Below are positions 1 through 12,022 of a stretch of 60,000 nucleotides of DNA, piece after piece (within the stretch, counting starts at the first letter, position 1; each line of letters opens with the position of its first letter). Below the pieces are notes generated by a model. The model had not been told where the DNA came from and did not search any database. It saw only the letters and a program-made list of their open reading frames with translations. Location of the stretch: assembly GCF_001949145.1 (NCBI RefSeq), contig NW_019091357.1, positions 4,168,576 to 4,228,575 on the forward strand, in the 5' to 3' direction. The stretch is from Acanthaster planci. Taxonomy: Eukaryota; Echinodermata; Asteroidea; Valvatida; Acanthasteridae. The position numbers and the translations under genes are program-made.

Positions 1-689
1 GCCACGGTATAAAGCATCTGCAATAATGCTCTCAGCTTGAAAATTGCGCGCCTGCTCTCGCGCTGTTTCAAAATACACGTCCCGGGAATTAATTCCATAA
101 TTCCACCGTTTTTCTTTCCTGACAGTCAACGCCTTCAGGAACTATAAGCTACCGGCGGCGGATCGGAGGTCACGTCCTTGAGTCAACTTTCAGGGGGGAA
201 AGAATGCCAATTATCCGGCAGAGATTTACGACAATTTTGGGGTCGGCACAACACACTCGGGCCGACTTCAGTTGCTGCGCCGAAACAACATGATTGTTGG
301 ACAACGTGGGCCCTCAAGTACCGCCAAAACACACCTGCAAACATTGTAACCGATAAGGCCCCTGTTTATCTTGAACAGATCATACCTGTACTTTTTCCCC
401 CTCCTTTTTTACTCGGTTGAAGTGCCCCGGTCGAAGCTTCCCGCCGAGTGGCGCGGGCTGACAGTTGCCCGGGACGACGGCGGTGTTCGGGGCCGGAATG
501 CCGGCAGGGCGTCTCAAGTACATGCCACCCCCTTTTTACACCAATAACCAGCGTGCTCATGGAATACCTGGGTCAGCTCAGCACTCTTAATGCTCCGCGA
601 ACAAGCACCTATGTGTAATTTGATATGAAATGACAAGAGTAGGGGTTTTTAAGAGCACGAAATTTCAAAGAACGGATTTTTCTGCCACC

Positions 690-723
690 CTTGAAAAACG
701 TTTACACTTGAAAAATGTTTTCA
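690..723. repeat. 17-bp tandem duplication, two copies
   Basis: Copies at 690-706 and 707-723 start CTTGAAAAA and match at 15 of 17 positions. They abut exactly. This is a simple local duplication; no function is inferred. Confidence 0.75.
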
Positions 724-2260
724 CGAACTCACTGTGCTTATGACTTCGATTACTTCTGAAATACACTGGTTATTACGGATTTTACATTTGCAGAAAACTC
801 AAGGACTGATCAAATTAATTACTGTATGCATTCAAAGATGCAATTGCAACCTGCCATTCTATTTATGCCGACGAGGTTTAAATTTTTACCCCCAAAGTCT
901 TGAATTTTCCCAAACAGTCGGAGGATTCGCGACAGTTCTGGGAATCCACTTCCCAAAATAGACCTAGTGGCCAGCGACAGAGAACACCGGCTGATCTTTA
1001 AACGATGTGAATCCGAGGTCACGACACCAACTCGAGGTCAGAGCTGAAGAGTGACACTTTGCACATTCCTCTCATTACTGCACTGACCGAAGAAGACTGC
1101 CTGGACTCGGCACCAGCTTCACATCCTCTCACGGGGTCCACAATGAGATCCTCCAAATGACATTCGTATTAGATTTGACAATATCCAAACCATAAAGAAA
1201 TATTTCAATACTGACATCAGTAAGGGTCTGGATTCGTTTCGTATCATCTAATCATCTTCACTGACGCCCTTCACACAGTCGATCGAGCGACAAAGAACTT
1301 CAAACTACCCTGACAAATCTACTGACCAACTCCTACGACTTGAATTTACTCTATGAATTTACTGCAATTGGGAGAGGACTAAATCTAGCAAGAAATGAGA
1401 CAGAGGGGTACCCCCAACATGTCCAATAGCTATACACACTCTAGACTATTGTTACCTAACACATCCCCCTAGATGTCTGAAAAGAAATCCTCAGATTCCA
1501 ATGAAAAAATGACCAACACTGAGAAGAAGGTTTCTCTCCGTCCCATATCTTGCTTCATATTAAGACTATAGTCGTACATTTCAAATTCACGTGTATCTAT
1601 CCAAGAAGAACTTATGTTTAGAATCATAAGAACAAACCAGATGGTACAGAGTTTCCTGCTCACAAACTCGAGTACAATTTTGGTCGAAATTGTAAGAGCT
1701 CAAAGATAGCTTTATTCTTGGAATCTGACGCACGACAAAATCCAAGCTTCAGCACTCACACGGAAACTTCACCAAGAAATGAAATACTGGAATTCAACTC
1801 CTGACTGTAACAGATTGGTTGTGATCATTTACCGTGAACATTCCTTCATTCAAAGAAGCAGGCAAATGAAGGACTGGGCATGTCTAGGATCTTCCTCAAT
1901 GCCAGGCTCCAATGCCAAACTCCTGTTTACCTATACATGTATCGTATTACTAAGAAAAGTTTCCAAATGAAACTACAGCCGCTTAATTAAACCCCTCCAT
2001 AATAAACCATGCTGGTCCTCCGGTTCAACAGCGCAAGGTCAACCGTAGATTCATACAGTGTGGCACGGCAGCGAAAGAAAAATACTGAGTAGTCATGCCC
2101 ATGCACTTAATGAACCCCTTTGACCGCTTTTTTCCCTTGCCGTGGTGCCGTGTGATTGACCGCCCACTGAACCCGCTGCGAGACCGCAGGCTTCATGAAA
2201 ACACGGCTGACCTACGGTTGACTGTGTCAAATCAAATTCCCCGCCTGCCTGTCTGTCTCT

Positions 2261-2270
2261 CCCCCCCCCC
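2261..2270. repeat. C10 mononucleotide tract
   Basis: Ten consecutive C, preceded by a pyrimidine-rich CTGTCTGTCTCT stretch. It is one of nine C runs of eight or more on this strand; see the finding on C-tract bias. Confidence 0.9.
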
Positions 2271-2965
2271 TTCAAATTGACGCGTCACGACACACCGAAA
2301 TCAATGGTGCCACTTCTTTTTCTCGGGGAAATTTCCGTCCTGGTTTGAATGCCAACTTCGGTGCCACAAGCTGTTTGGGTTACAACACGATGCCCCTCAT
2401 TACTTGGAATCGATTTCGTACGGACGAAAAATAAGCTGTAGATTGGTTCTCCATGAAACATTCTTTTTAATTCCTTACAGTCGATCCAAAACTACTCGCC
2501 ATGCAGGGTTTCAAAGTAACAGGCCCAACAATTCGATTTAAGGAAAATCTTTCTCAAAAAAACTCCTTCGAGATGAGGATGGTTGGCCCTAATTATGTTT
2601 GCTGCAAATAAGTACGAGCCTACTGCGTTTCTGTTATGACTTAATCAAGAAAGCCGTTGACAAGGCATGTCTCCTCACAAACGATTGGACCAAGATGAAC
2701 AGATATCCACATGCTGAGCACAACAACATGATTTTATTTACTGGAGGTGTGATCAAGCATAGCACATCATAAAAGGTTAAACAAGCACTTTTCTGACCCG
2801 AATGACACACATCCAACAAACAGGACAATCTATTGTGGCACTCCATGCTAAATTTAGGGCAACACGCAACGGGAATGGCATGTGTTAAGCCGTATCTCAA
2901 AACACAATGTCATGTTTTTTAAAGCCGGAGTCTTTGCTGCGGTTTACTTAGTTGATTCTTTCCAG

Positions 2966-3074
2966 GCTCTTCGACATTCACGAAGTTCTCTGGAATCCCT
3001 TGCCCCATCCCGTCTGAACCGGCGACCGGAGCCGGTCAGAATAGAACAACAGCCTTTGACAATAGTCGACACAG
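2966..3074 (+). other. possible internal exon, unidentified
   Basis: A 109-bp block is bounded on the left by a good acceptor (GATTCTTTCCAG before a G) and on the right by a good donor (CAG followed by GTGAAT). Two frames stay open throughout. One gives a basic, serine-rich peptide beginning ALRHSRSSLESLAPSR; the other begins SSTFTKFSGIPCPIPSE. Neither matches a family I know. The length is typical for an internal animal exon. Against it: sites of this quality also occur by chance in 60 kb, no partner exon was recognised nearby, and I could not measure conservation. Treat it as a hypothesis only. Confidence 0.18.
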
Positions 3075-4862
3075 GTGAATGTCCAGGCGATGAACGATTC
3101 ACTCCCTGGCACAGTGGAAAAACCACTTCTAAGTATCTCCGCTCACGATGCTAATCGATCACTCCCGTTATTAGCAGTTTAAAAAGGCCGCCTCTTTGAA
3201 AGCAGGCCGCTTTAAAGTGGCCTCGACTGTAATTCCAGGCGAAATGGATCGTTTGAGGAAGGCCGCCCAATAAATTAGGGAGAACTGGATATGGATAATA
3301 CACTGGTGTTGAAGCAGGATTGTCCACCGTGATAAAACAATCCCATCCACTCCAGAATTCACGATTGGTAATATGAAATGCTGCCTTCATCTGGCAATAA
3401 TGTTTAATTCTCTGATGGGACTTTCGGAATCTTAGAACACCCATTCGCGTTAATAATAAGCATGCAGTAACAACAAACCTACAGAAAAATGAGTCATAAA
3501 ATAAGTAAAGTAAATAAGTAAAACCTTAAAGTTTGAATTTTTTGAAAGCCTTTGGTCAATAAATCTGACGATTTCAAATCCAATTCCATGTTATTAGTAT
3601 TACTATTAGCTCCTCTTTAAGTTCCTCTTTTTAACCTTACTTCTCTTTCTCTTTCTTAATTGTCTATTAAGATAGCCACAGTGAAATCATTAACCAAAGA
3701 CTGACTTTTCAAGGAAAGACTATTAAACTGTGTTTGCCCGCTGCATTATGGAACACAAGAGGTGATTCATTTCTCTTTGAGACCTTTAGGCGACATGCAT
3801 GGGGCGGTGTATCAGATAATATTGAATTAGCACGTGCTTTCTTCACGAGATGGCGCTGCAGGAAGGGTCAGATGGTTACATCACAGTTGGAAGGCGTCAT
3901 CGGAAAGAAAGAGAAACCGTTGAAATCGCCGGCGATTAAAGGATCGCGAGCTCCGGAGAAAGTCGACACAGGGCCCGTTGTTTCTCATGCACCCCGGTAT
4001 CTACCCGACCGAGGTCCCGCGTAAACAACTCGGAAACACAACCCCGACAAAGGACAGGCGTGAGAATGTGTCCCCGGCGTAATTTAGAGCACTATGTACA
4101 CAGTGCGAGTCGAACAGCGTTGATCGGTCTGACGAACTTGGACCAACATAGCATCGAGACTGTCAACAAACAGTGAGCAGTATTTATCGGGGGAATCAGA
4201 GCAGGAACCTTTTCTTCAATGTTGACAGGCAAAATTCTGACCTGCGCGATTTGTGTTCTCCACAGTAACACTAACATGTCGAGATACCAAACATACCGCT
4301 GGAAACGCAGTTCCTCTCAAACCGCAGAACTTATTTTGCCACATATCGTGCATTGTATGATAAGTTGGTTTATTTTTAACCCAGCTCCAATTTCAATCGC
4401 AGAGGGCCGTGATCAGGAAAAGGCGAACCATCTAACCCCATTAATGTGTCTGGCAAAAGTTTGCATAAATATGTTAGGAATGCGAGGGCTCCTAAACTCT
4501 GGCTGGGCTTGCTAAACTCCTTAATTATCCATTTTGTTTACCCGCGGCGAGCTCAAATGGTTAACTCAAACAGAACGCACGCTTGCTGAAATGCCATGAT
4601 GTCAAACCAACGGGTAACTGAAAGACCAATTTGGTTTGCAGTTATACCCATTTTTAGAGTAACGCAGTCTCTCGTCAAAACTGGGTACAAACCTATTTAT
4701 ATCACGGCCGTGAAGGAATTTTGACCATATTTAGGCGTTCTTTTCAGAAGAACACACACAGGTTTACCTTCGTGTACACCTCTAATGACATTATAATGCG
4801 GCTTTTAAAGCAACAGGGTACCGTAACCATGGGGTACCTATCGACCATTTTGCTACGCTGCT
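3075..4862. other. non-coding stretch with an AT-rich part
   Basis: No gene seen. A GGCCGC-rich segment lies at 3184-3268. From about 3460 to 3700 the sequence is AT-rich, with an AAGTAAATAAGTAAA-type stretch near 3505. A 29-codon frame at 3850-3939 starts in a strong Kozak context (G at -3, G at +4) but has no other support. Confidence 0.55.
3184..3268. repeat. degenerate AAGGCCGCC-type repeats
   Basis: AAGGCCGCC occurs at 3184-3192 and 3259-3267, and a related AGGCCGC at 3204-3210. An 18-bp near-palindrome (16 of 18 positions) built on GGCCGCTTT and AAAGTGGCC sits at 3205-3222. This may be an eroded minisatellite or the end of a mobile element. I do not recognise the family. Confidence 0.35.
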
Positions 4863-5116
4863 AACCTAGGCCGTTTTCCAATACTCAACTTCGGCTCCGT
4901 CTCAGGCTTCAACTGTTTTTATTACTAGTTGACTTTGAAGCTGTAAGCGCAGTAATCAGTCTAATAGTGCCACAGAACATCAAATAAGATGCAAGGAAGT
5001 CAACAATTACAGTAATCCAATGTAATTTAAACGCTTCAGGCCCACAATCGGGGATTGGTTTGGGGAACGAAGCCTGAGACGGAGATGAAGTCGAGTATTA
5101 GAAAACGGCCTAGGTT
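4863..5116. mobile_element. MITE-like element with 48-bp terminal inverted repeats
   Basis: The left arm 4863-4910 and the right arm 5069-5116 are reverse complements at 44 of 48 positions; the outer end reads AACCTAGGCCGTTTTC. The roughly 158-bp core has no coding potential. Size, arm length and lack of coding fit a miniature inverted-repeat transposable element, a non-autonomous copy mobilised by a transposase encoded elsewhere. I could not identify a clean target-site duplication, so the exact ends and the superfamily are open. The arms end in the palindrome CCTAGG. Confidence 0.8.
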
Positions 5117-8100
5117 TCCCAAAGAAAGATCAAAGACCGTAGCAACGTACGAAATGATTATCAAAGTGCGCATGACAGGACCGTAAATCCACACACACTC
5201 TCTCCAGCCTCTGGAAATGTCTTCAAAAGAATCTCATGAAATAATAAAAACTGACAGTTGTGTTCGCTGAAAACTGTGGCGATTGTATGGTAAACTTGAG
5301 CACTGGGGACTGCTTAATTTTCGGAAGTGGTACACCCAATGGTTGAGCAAAACTTCTCATTTGAAAGGAAACGTTCCCAGAGAAAAAACCGTGAACCATC
5401 AGCGGCACTGCGCGTTTCCATATGCGTTGCATAATTAATAGCATTGACTCCATCGCCATTGGTACATAGGGAGCGCCATCACTTGACACAACCCAAATGG
5501 GATCATGTTCCCCCACAGCAGGTGGCCATGACCTTGAACGAGATTGGACCCCACCAAAGGTCAACACGATAACTGCCGAAGTTAAACACGGCATGACCTC
5601 ACTACAACTCCATGCTGCAAGACGATCCCACATGAGTCAAAAACAAGACGAACGAACAACCCCAAGATGAAGGAAAACTTCTGGTTTCCAGGTTTGTAAC
5701 CACAAAAACCAAATCCACAACACCTCAAAGTAACTCCTCAATTAAATCTACTAATTTTACAAGAAAATGTAATCAACGAGTTTTTAATAGGTTATCAGTT
5801 AACCATTATTATTTTTCTGAAGAGAAAGACACATTACATTTTATTATTTTCATAATTCTTTAATTCTTTCGGGAAGAGTGAGAATTTTAAATTGAGATAA
5901 GTCAGTGCCTTATGTGACAAAAAAATTCGTCGAACCCAAAAAATCATTCATTGGACAATGTCTCGGAGTAAAACGCCTGACAATGAGTTGAGAAAAATAA
6001 CTAAAAAACGACGGCACATATCCAGAGAGGCCTGAAGAGTATCACTGAAATACAAAGAATATAGACAGCTGAAAAACATTTCCTTTACTAAACTTCTTAA
6101 CTTTATTTTAGGTACTTCCAAAGACAAGAACTTTACGAGTAACTTATTTTTATTGATTGGCGACTGTCTGAAAATTGAAAGGCCTCCGGCTATATGACAC
6201 AAACAGAAAACCACCCACGAAGGGCCCTTAAAAATGCGGAATAATCCCCATCAACTTGAACACCTTTGACCCTCGCATTGGGGTTCAACGCTGTGTTCTT
6301 TATTTTGTTTGCACTGCCGGCGGCGGCCCGAAGTATCCTAATCCTCGGCAAACACATGCACCGTTTGTTGTAAAAGGACCAACAAGGCATGCCGTCATTG
6401 GTGGTGACAAACCGTTAAAAAGGGGGAGGTTTAATTAATGGGTGTGACAAGTGCATGTTGCCAGAGCTCCCCCCCCCCTCTTTCTTTTCTCAATCATTGT
6501 CGAAACGGGTGGTCTTTCTCTGCAAAGGCTGAGGGGCGCAAACAGACACCAATAATTGATTGGCGGCGGTAACCCGAGTTGTGTGTTCCATCAGCAAAAT
6601 TTACCTTGAAAACTGATGTAAACACTAACTTGCTATTTCGGAATTAATCTGTTTGTTAAACCAACCAGGGTGAGTGCACTAATTACACCGATATCAAGCA
6701 TATCAAGGGTGGACTGTTACTAAGCTGCCTCGGTCCTGATCAACATGCCCCTCTATTTAGTGCCGGTCACAAATTACCTCAGTATTCAGATTTCAGGCAG
6801 ACCAACGCTGTGAATTACAAAGTTAACTGTTAAATTAAACCGTAGCGCAATATCCAGTGTGGGCTACTCACTTCTGAAAAACAACACCCCCAATTCTCGA
6901 GTAGTTTCCTCAAGGAGGACTACTGCTCATCCCGTGCAATCCCTTTTGCTTTTCAAGGAACTGTATCAGGAAATGGCCTTGCTGTAAGTCCTACCATGTA
7001 TACCTACATAACTGAGGCGGAAACCGATGCATTCGTTCGTGCTCACTGGACGCTAATTCCCGTCTACTGTGAGATTTGCGCTTAATGCCTTCCATAAACA
7101 TTCCAGAAAGTGTGTGTATGTACATGTATGTCTGATACAAAGGCTTGTTCTTTGATCAGTCATTACTGTAATCATGTGTTCTTAATGTGTAGTGAAAGGA
7201 TTGAAAGTAGTGAAAGCATATCTAGTGTATTGACTTGGAGTTAGTCTGGCCACGTATTAAGCAAAGATATCTCATTGCAGCAAGTCTTGTGCCCGCTGAA
7301 ATCGTCACAATTTGCTCCAATGCGCACGTAAGCCAATTCTAACGAACACTTGATATGGAGTTTCAAGCCATAGAATGAAAAGGACAGTTGTGACGTCATA
7401 CAACGAACACAAATATAAGCTAAATGGTGTTCGACCCTTCGAAAATTTTTGTGCACTTTTGTGTGAGTAATTTGTTTCACAGCTAATCCACTTATGCTTT
7501 AGTACTGTGTTGCGTATGGACACATTGGTCAGTAATTGAACTGAATTTATCCTTTCATTTTGTAGACCAAATGGAAGCATGGGCCAAAGTCGCGGCACTC
7601 GGGTGAAAGGGACACCGTTATGCACTGGCAAGCTGGCATAGACACGTATTCTTTTTGTATAGGTCTATTCTTCCGACTGAGATACCAGTCGCCATGCGGC
7701 GAAACACGGTCCAACCTGGGCGACTGTCTCCGTCTACACTTACGTCAGTTCCACTAAAACCACTCCACGTGACTGTACTGGGCGTAGGTTTGTAGCGGTA
7801 GCTCCAACAAGCACCCCAAGTTCTAAAGTACAATGCCCTAAGGGACAAGCTAGTCGGAAGTTGGGCTTACCAATACTGACAAGAAAAAAAATTAATCACC
7901 CCACGACACGGAAGGTGCAACAGATAAAGTATGCATAGGCCTAGACCCAAACGTTCTACCCCCGGTGCCGTCCTGAAAAACGCCCAATGTTTCAGCCGAC
8001 TAGTTTGAGCCTACCACCGGTTTCAATGCATTTTTCTCATCAAAATGCCTGGTTGTGTTTATTACATCAGAATGAGGAATAATATGGATTGCTTGTGGGT

Positions 8101-11100
8101 ACATATAGCAATAACAAAGTAAATTGACCTCGTCTTTCAAAGCGGTTATCCGATCAAGTGATTGAAAAGAGTTTTGTGTGTGTATTGTCTCTATGAAGAG
8201 GGTATTTCGAGAAAAACAAAATACCACCAAGACTTTGTGAATGGTTCGTCTGCGGCAACTTTTACATGAGGGAAAATCCCATCAGCAACGATTTGAAATG
8301 TTGCATCAAGTTGAAACCAATTTTTGGATGCACTGTTGTTCCATTGCTGTTGCACGGATCCTCAACGCACACGAACGAACAGGGAGGCAATAGGCGATCT
8401 ACATTTGTCTACGAAATTTGCAATGGGATTTGTTAGTGCACCACTTAGCACTCAGTCTGGTCTGATTTCCATGGTGAATTCCCGTTTGTTAAACTTTGAA
8501 AAAAGTCGAAGTCGTGAGAGGGGCATGTAAGCTGCACGTCAAAGGGGAATGCTATAACGTTTTCCTTGCCTTTTCATTTCTGATCTTCAAAGAAGAAATG
8601 TACTTTTACTCCTGCGGCGTTCATTGCATTTGCACCGTTTTGATCGAACTTTGGTATTAACTTCAACGCTTCAACTTGCTGACCAGCGTTCTTTACTTTC
8701 CAGCCTTGAAACACTGAAGAGCTGCTTATAGCCAGTTGTCTCCTCATTCTTCTTCTTAAAGAGATGCCGCAAGTTCATCATATGGGAAGTTACATGTATA
8801 TTTGTGGCATTTGATATCACACATATTATTCTGCACTTTATCGATCATAATGAAATATTTATTATTGCAAGTTTGTTTAACTATCGTGCGCTTTGTGTGC
8901 CTAAAGTTGCTGTTGTCGCAATATCTCCACAGGACAACTTTGATCTCAGAGCGCGGCATAAATCACTTTTGTTTTACACGGAATTCAAACTTTTTAAAGG
9001 AATAATTATTGATTCCGATGGACGTGGGAAGTGAAATGCCGCGGTAAAATTGTAAAATGAGTGACACAACTTGCTCGATTAATCGACATTTTGTCGATGC
9101 GGGTCGAAGGATCAAGAGCGAATATTCTTGAAAACATTAATTCCTCACGTTGCTTGATATTATTTTCAAGACTGAAGCACCATTTCAGACCAATTGTCTG
9201 TATATGACCGATAACGTTTGAGCTTTTTAAGTGTTGCATTCGTTGCTGTCCGGTCGTCAAATTTTGATAATTTCGTAAAACCTGATTCTAATCAGATTAA
9301 AAAAATTGCAAATATAAAGGAAGGTTAGTAGTGCACGAATTCTGTGACGTTAGAGCGACATTCATCAGTAATTCAGACCTTTATATCTTTAGGTTATAGC
9401 TTGGTGTCTCTTTGTGTGCACCAAAATACAATTTATACAGAAATTGTACAAAATATACTCTTCGTATGTATACATATAAATGTTACTCGGTCTAAGATTC
9501 GTTGATGGTAGTATTTCGATGACGTATATCATACACAAAACGTGACTTGTCATAAGAAATATTCCATTTCGAAATTTTCTTTCAAAAACGTGTAAATGAT
9601 ACGCCAGAGCTCTGACACATAACCCAGAGGAAAAAATACTCACTGCATTATCTGTTGTTTCGCAAACCTCTCTCGAATCCAGCTGAGATTTTCAGCATGA
9701 AGTACACATGCATATCACAGTCTATTTCACAATTACTAGATTTAGCATGAAAACACTGACTATATGAATTTAATGTTTACGCGTCTTTATGTATGCATGC
9801 ATTCTGTTGCTCTTTATAAGTTGATGTTGTTTTCTCTGTAAAAAAATATGTAACAAGATAAAAGTAACTCAGGATAAAGGCCGCAAATGCAGGTACGGTA
9901 GATAATTTGGAATAAATTTCTTGGAATTGATGAACACAATTTTTCCGTTTAAGGGAATAAGGTAATGTATTTTGATTCACGATTAAGTGAATAGAAATAA
10001 ACAAGTACAGTGTTATTCTTGACATTTTGGAAACTTTTCTTGAGGCGACCTCCAAGGAGAAAATTAAACTCAAGCCATGCAACGATCTGCTTGTGATATT
10101 TCTGTAATTTCACCAAATAATAGTGCGTCTCGCTCTGAATTCTACGCCACACACTCTCCAATGGTGACTTACCAAGTATCGCTATGCATGCCATTACACG
10201 CGTTGGCCAGTATTCCTTTGTTCTCAGCGGCGCGGGCAAGCCGACGCGAGCCTGCCCAGCCTGAGCTGGACATTTTAGCATGAGTCGAGAATCCCAGGAC
10301 GTGGGCAACATTTCCTTGATTTACTCGCCATATTTCCTCATAACGTATAAATCCAGCGTCAGATTAGGTTCGTCTGCAGTGTTGTCCAATAGCTTTTTAC
10401 ACTAATTTCAAATCATAGCTCCATGTGGTGAAATTTCGGCGTTTCTGCTGAGGAGAGGGGAACGGACAGGCGTAGTCGTGCTGGTGCAGACGAAGAGAAA
10501 ATTAAACTCGCCGTTAGGTCCTTTGTTTCGAGCGTGCGCTGGCATTGGGTGACGTTCTGCGTTCCAACGTCGACGTGATTTCCTGGCCTCAGTATTCGTG
10601 ATGAATCCCTCGAAACGAGCTTGCCCTCGGTGGCCGAGAAAAGACCAAAATCGTCCAGTTAGTGTCGCAGAGAAGTGCCCACAGTGCTAGGCACGATCCG
10701 GCCGGTGTAAACTAGCAACCGTGTCGGCGAGGGGGGAAAAAACACAATAGCACGGACAAAGAGAGCTGGGCAAAATTGCGACACAGGGCGTGGGAAAGCC
10801 ATAACGCATGTGCAATGGGATGGGCGGCTGTCTGTCGCACTCTCTCATCAGGCCTGCCGTGACGTCAGAGTAATTTCGCGGTTGTTGATTGGCTTATCTC
10901 ATGTTGTTATTTGCGTAACTTTGCTCCACTTTTATCTTGTCCTTGTGAAGATGACACTGTATTAAATGCACACGCTTTGATATGGCGAACCGGTTATGCG
11001 CGAGTTACATGAACTTGCGTGTTGATATCGTGCCGATCTCTAATTATGCGAGAATTTCGAGAAAAATTATGGTTTTGGAAGGGCACTGCTGTAACATAAA

Positions 11101-12013
11101 ATTGAAATAAAATGTGTAACACTCATAACTATTAAATTCGTAAAGACACAGTAGCAAAATGGAACTTCCTGGATATTTGGTCATTTATTTATTGAGAAAT
11201 TATACAAACATATACAACAGAAAAGCGAATAAAACTATAAATAAACCCATATTGATTTTTTGTCTGAAACGATATGAAACACATACCTAGTTCATCCGTG
11301 TATAGTGTTAACATTTTGTCTAAATCTTGTCGATTATCCCAAAAACATACACGTAATTTTTAGTAACAATGGTTTGACTCACTGTATTTATTTCCACTTC
11401 AAGTACATGTATTTCGCTTCGAACTTTGAGGACGAATTATGGTACATAAAGAGCAAATGGAAAGAGCAATGCGTTATAATATTGCATCTTCAGTCCGAAT
11501 TACGTTGTACTCCTCAGCAGAACAAAAAGCAAGGCGCCTGGGCCAGGAATGGGAGATCGTGGATCCTGGTTCCACCTGGGACCAGTGAACTTCTCTCACA
11601 CAACCTCGAGCACACAGTGCTTTACACAACATTAGAACCTTCCTCTTCTAGACGCAAAGGAAAAAAAAGGATTTCAGATCAGCCCGATTCTGTATTTGCC
11701 TTTCCACAAAGATTCTTACTCCAGGGACACTAAAACTGGTTCTGGCTGAAGAAGGGATTATAAGGCTTTGTCTGATTTTGATTGCTGTTTACATTTTACT
11801 CAGTTTAGAAAGTTACGGTGGCGATCTTTATTTGAAGGGGTACTGGTTTATAACTTGAGCGGTGACTCATGCGAAGCAGAACAGGGATGACAAGGCTCTA
11901 TGTCCCTCTGGAGCAAGAGACTAAAGCGAATGAGGGCAAGGGTTGAAAAACGAGGATATTGGCACACTACAACTTTACAAGACATGCAAACAGCAAAGAA
12001 AGGGGGCATGTGT
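5117..12013. other. non-coding stretch, no gene seen
   Basis: The longest frames are 136 codons (minus, 5223-5633) and 142 codons (plus, 11305-11733). Neither shows a motif, a known family or a convincing exon structure, and both lengths are expected by chance in 60 kb. Small items are a C10 tract at 6469-6478, TACATGTA at 7121, 8791 and 11404, and TAGGCCTA at 7936. An acceptor-like sequence ends at 10592 (TTTCCTGGCCTCAG) but the open stretch after it is only about 65 bp. Confidence 0.55.
6469..6478. repeat. C10 mononucleotide tract
   Basis: Ten consecutive C followed by a pyrimidine stretch (TCTTTCTTTTCTC). It is one of the recurrent C runs of nearly constant length in this window. Confidence 0.9.
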
Positions 12014-12022
12014 CCCCCCCCC
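12014..12022. repeat. C9 tract with a facing G5 run
   Basis: GGGGG at 12002-12006 and C9 at 12014-12022 are separated by CATGTGT, so a small G/C hairpin is possible. No gene context is visible. Confidence 0.75.

Larger units (their letters stand above)
1..2965. other. non-coding stretch, no gene seen
   Basis: No frame here is long enough or motif-rich enough to support a gene; the longest are under 91 codons. Small items seen are a perfect 12-bp palindrome (GGAATTAATTCC) at 85-96, a short tandem duplication at 690-723, one TACATGTA at 1934 and a C10 tract at 2261-2270. The rest appears to be unique sequence, intergenic or intronic. Confidence 0.6.

Noticed and set aside
5223-5633. 136-codon minus frame with a hydrophobic N-terminal stretch that looked like a signal peptide.
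   Set aside because: The hydrophobic run is weak and follows Asp and Arg; the rest matches nothing and the length is expected by chance.
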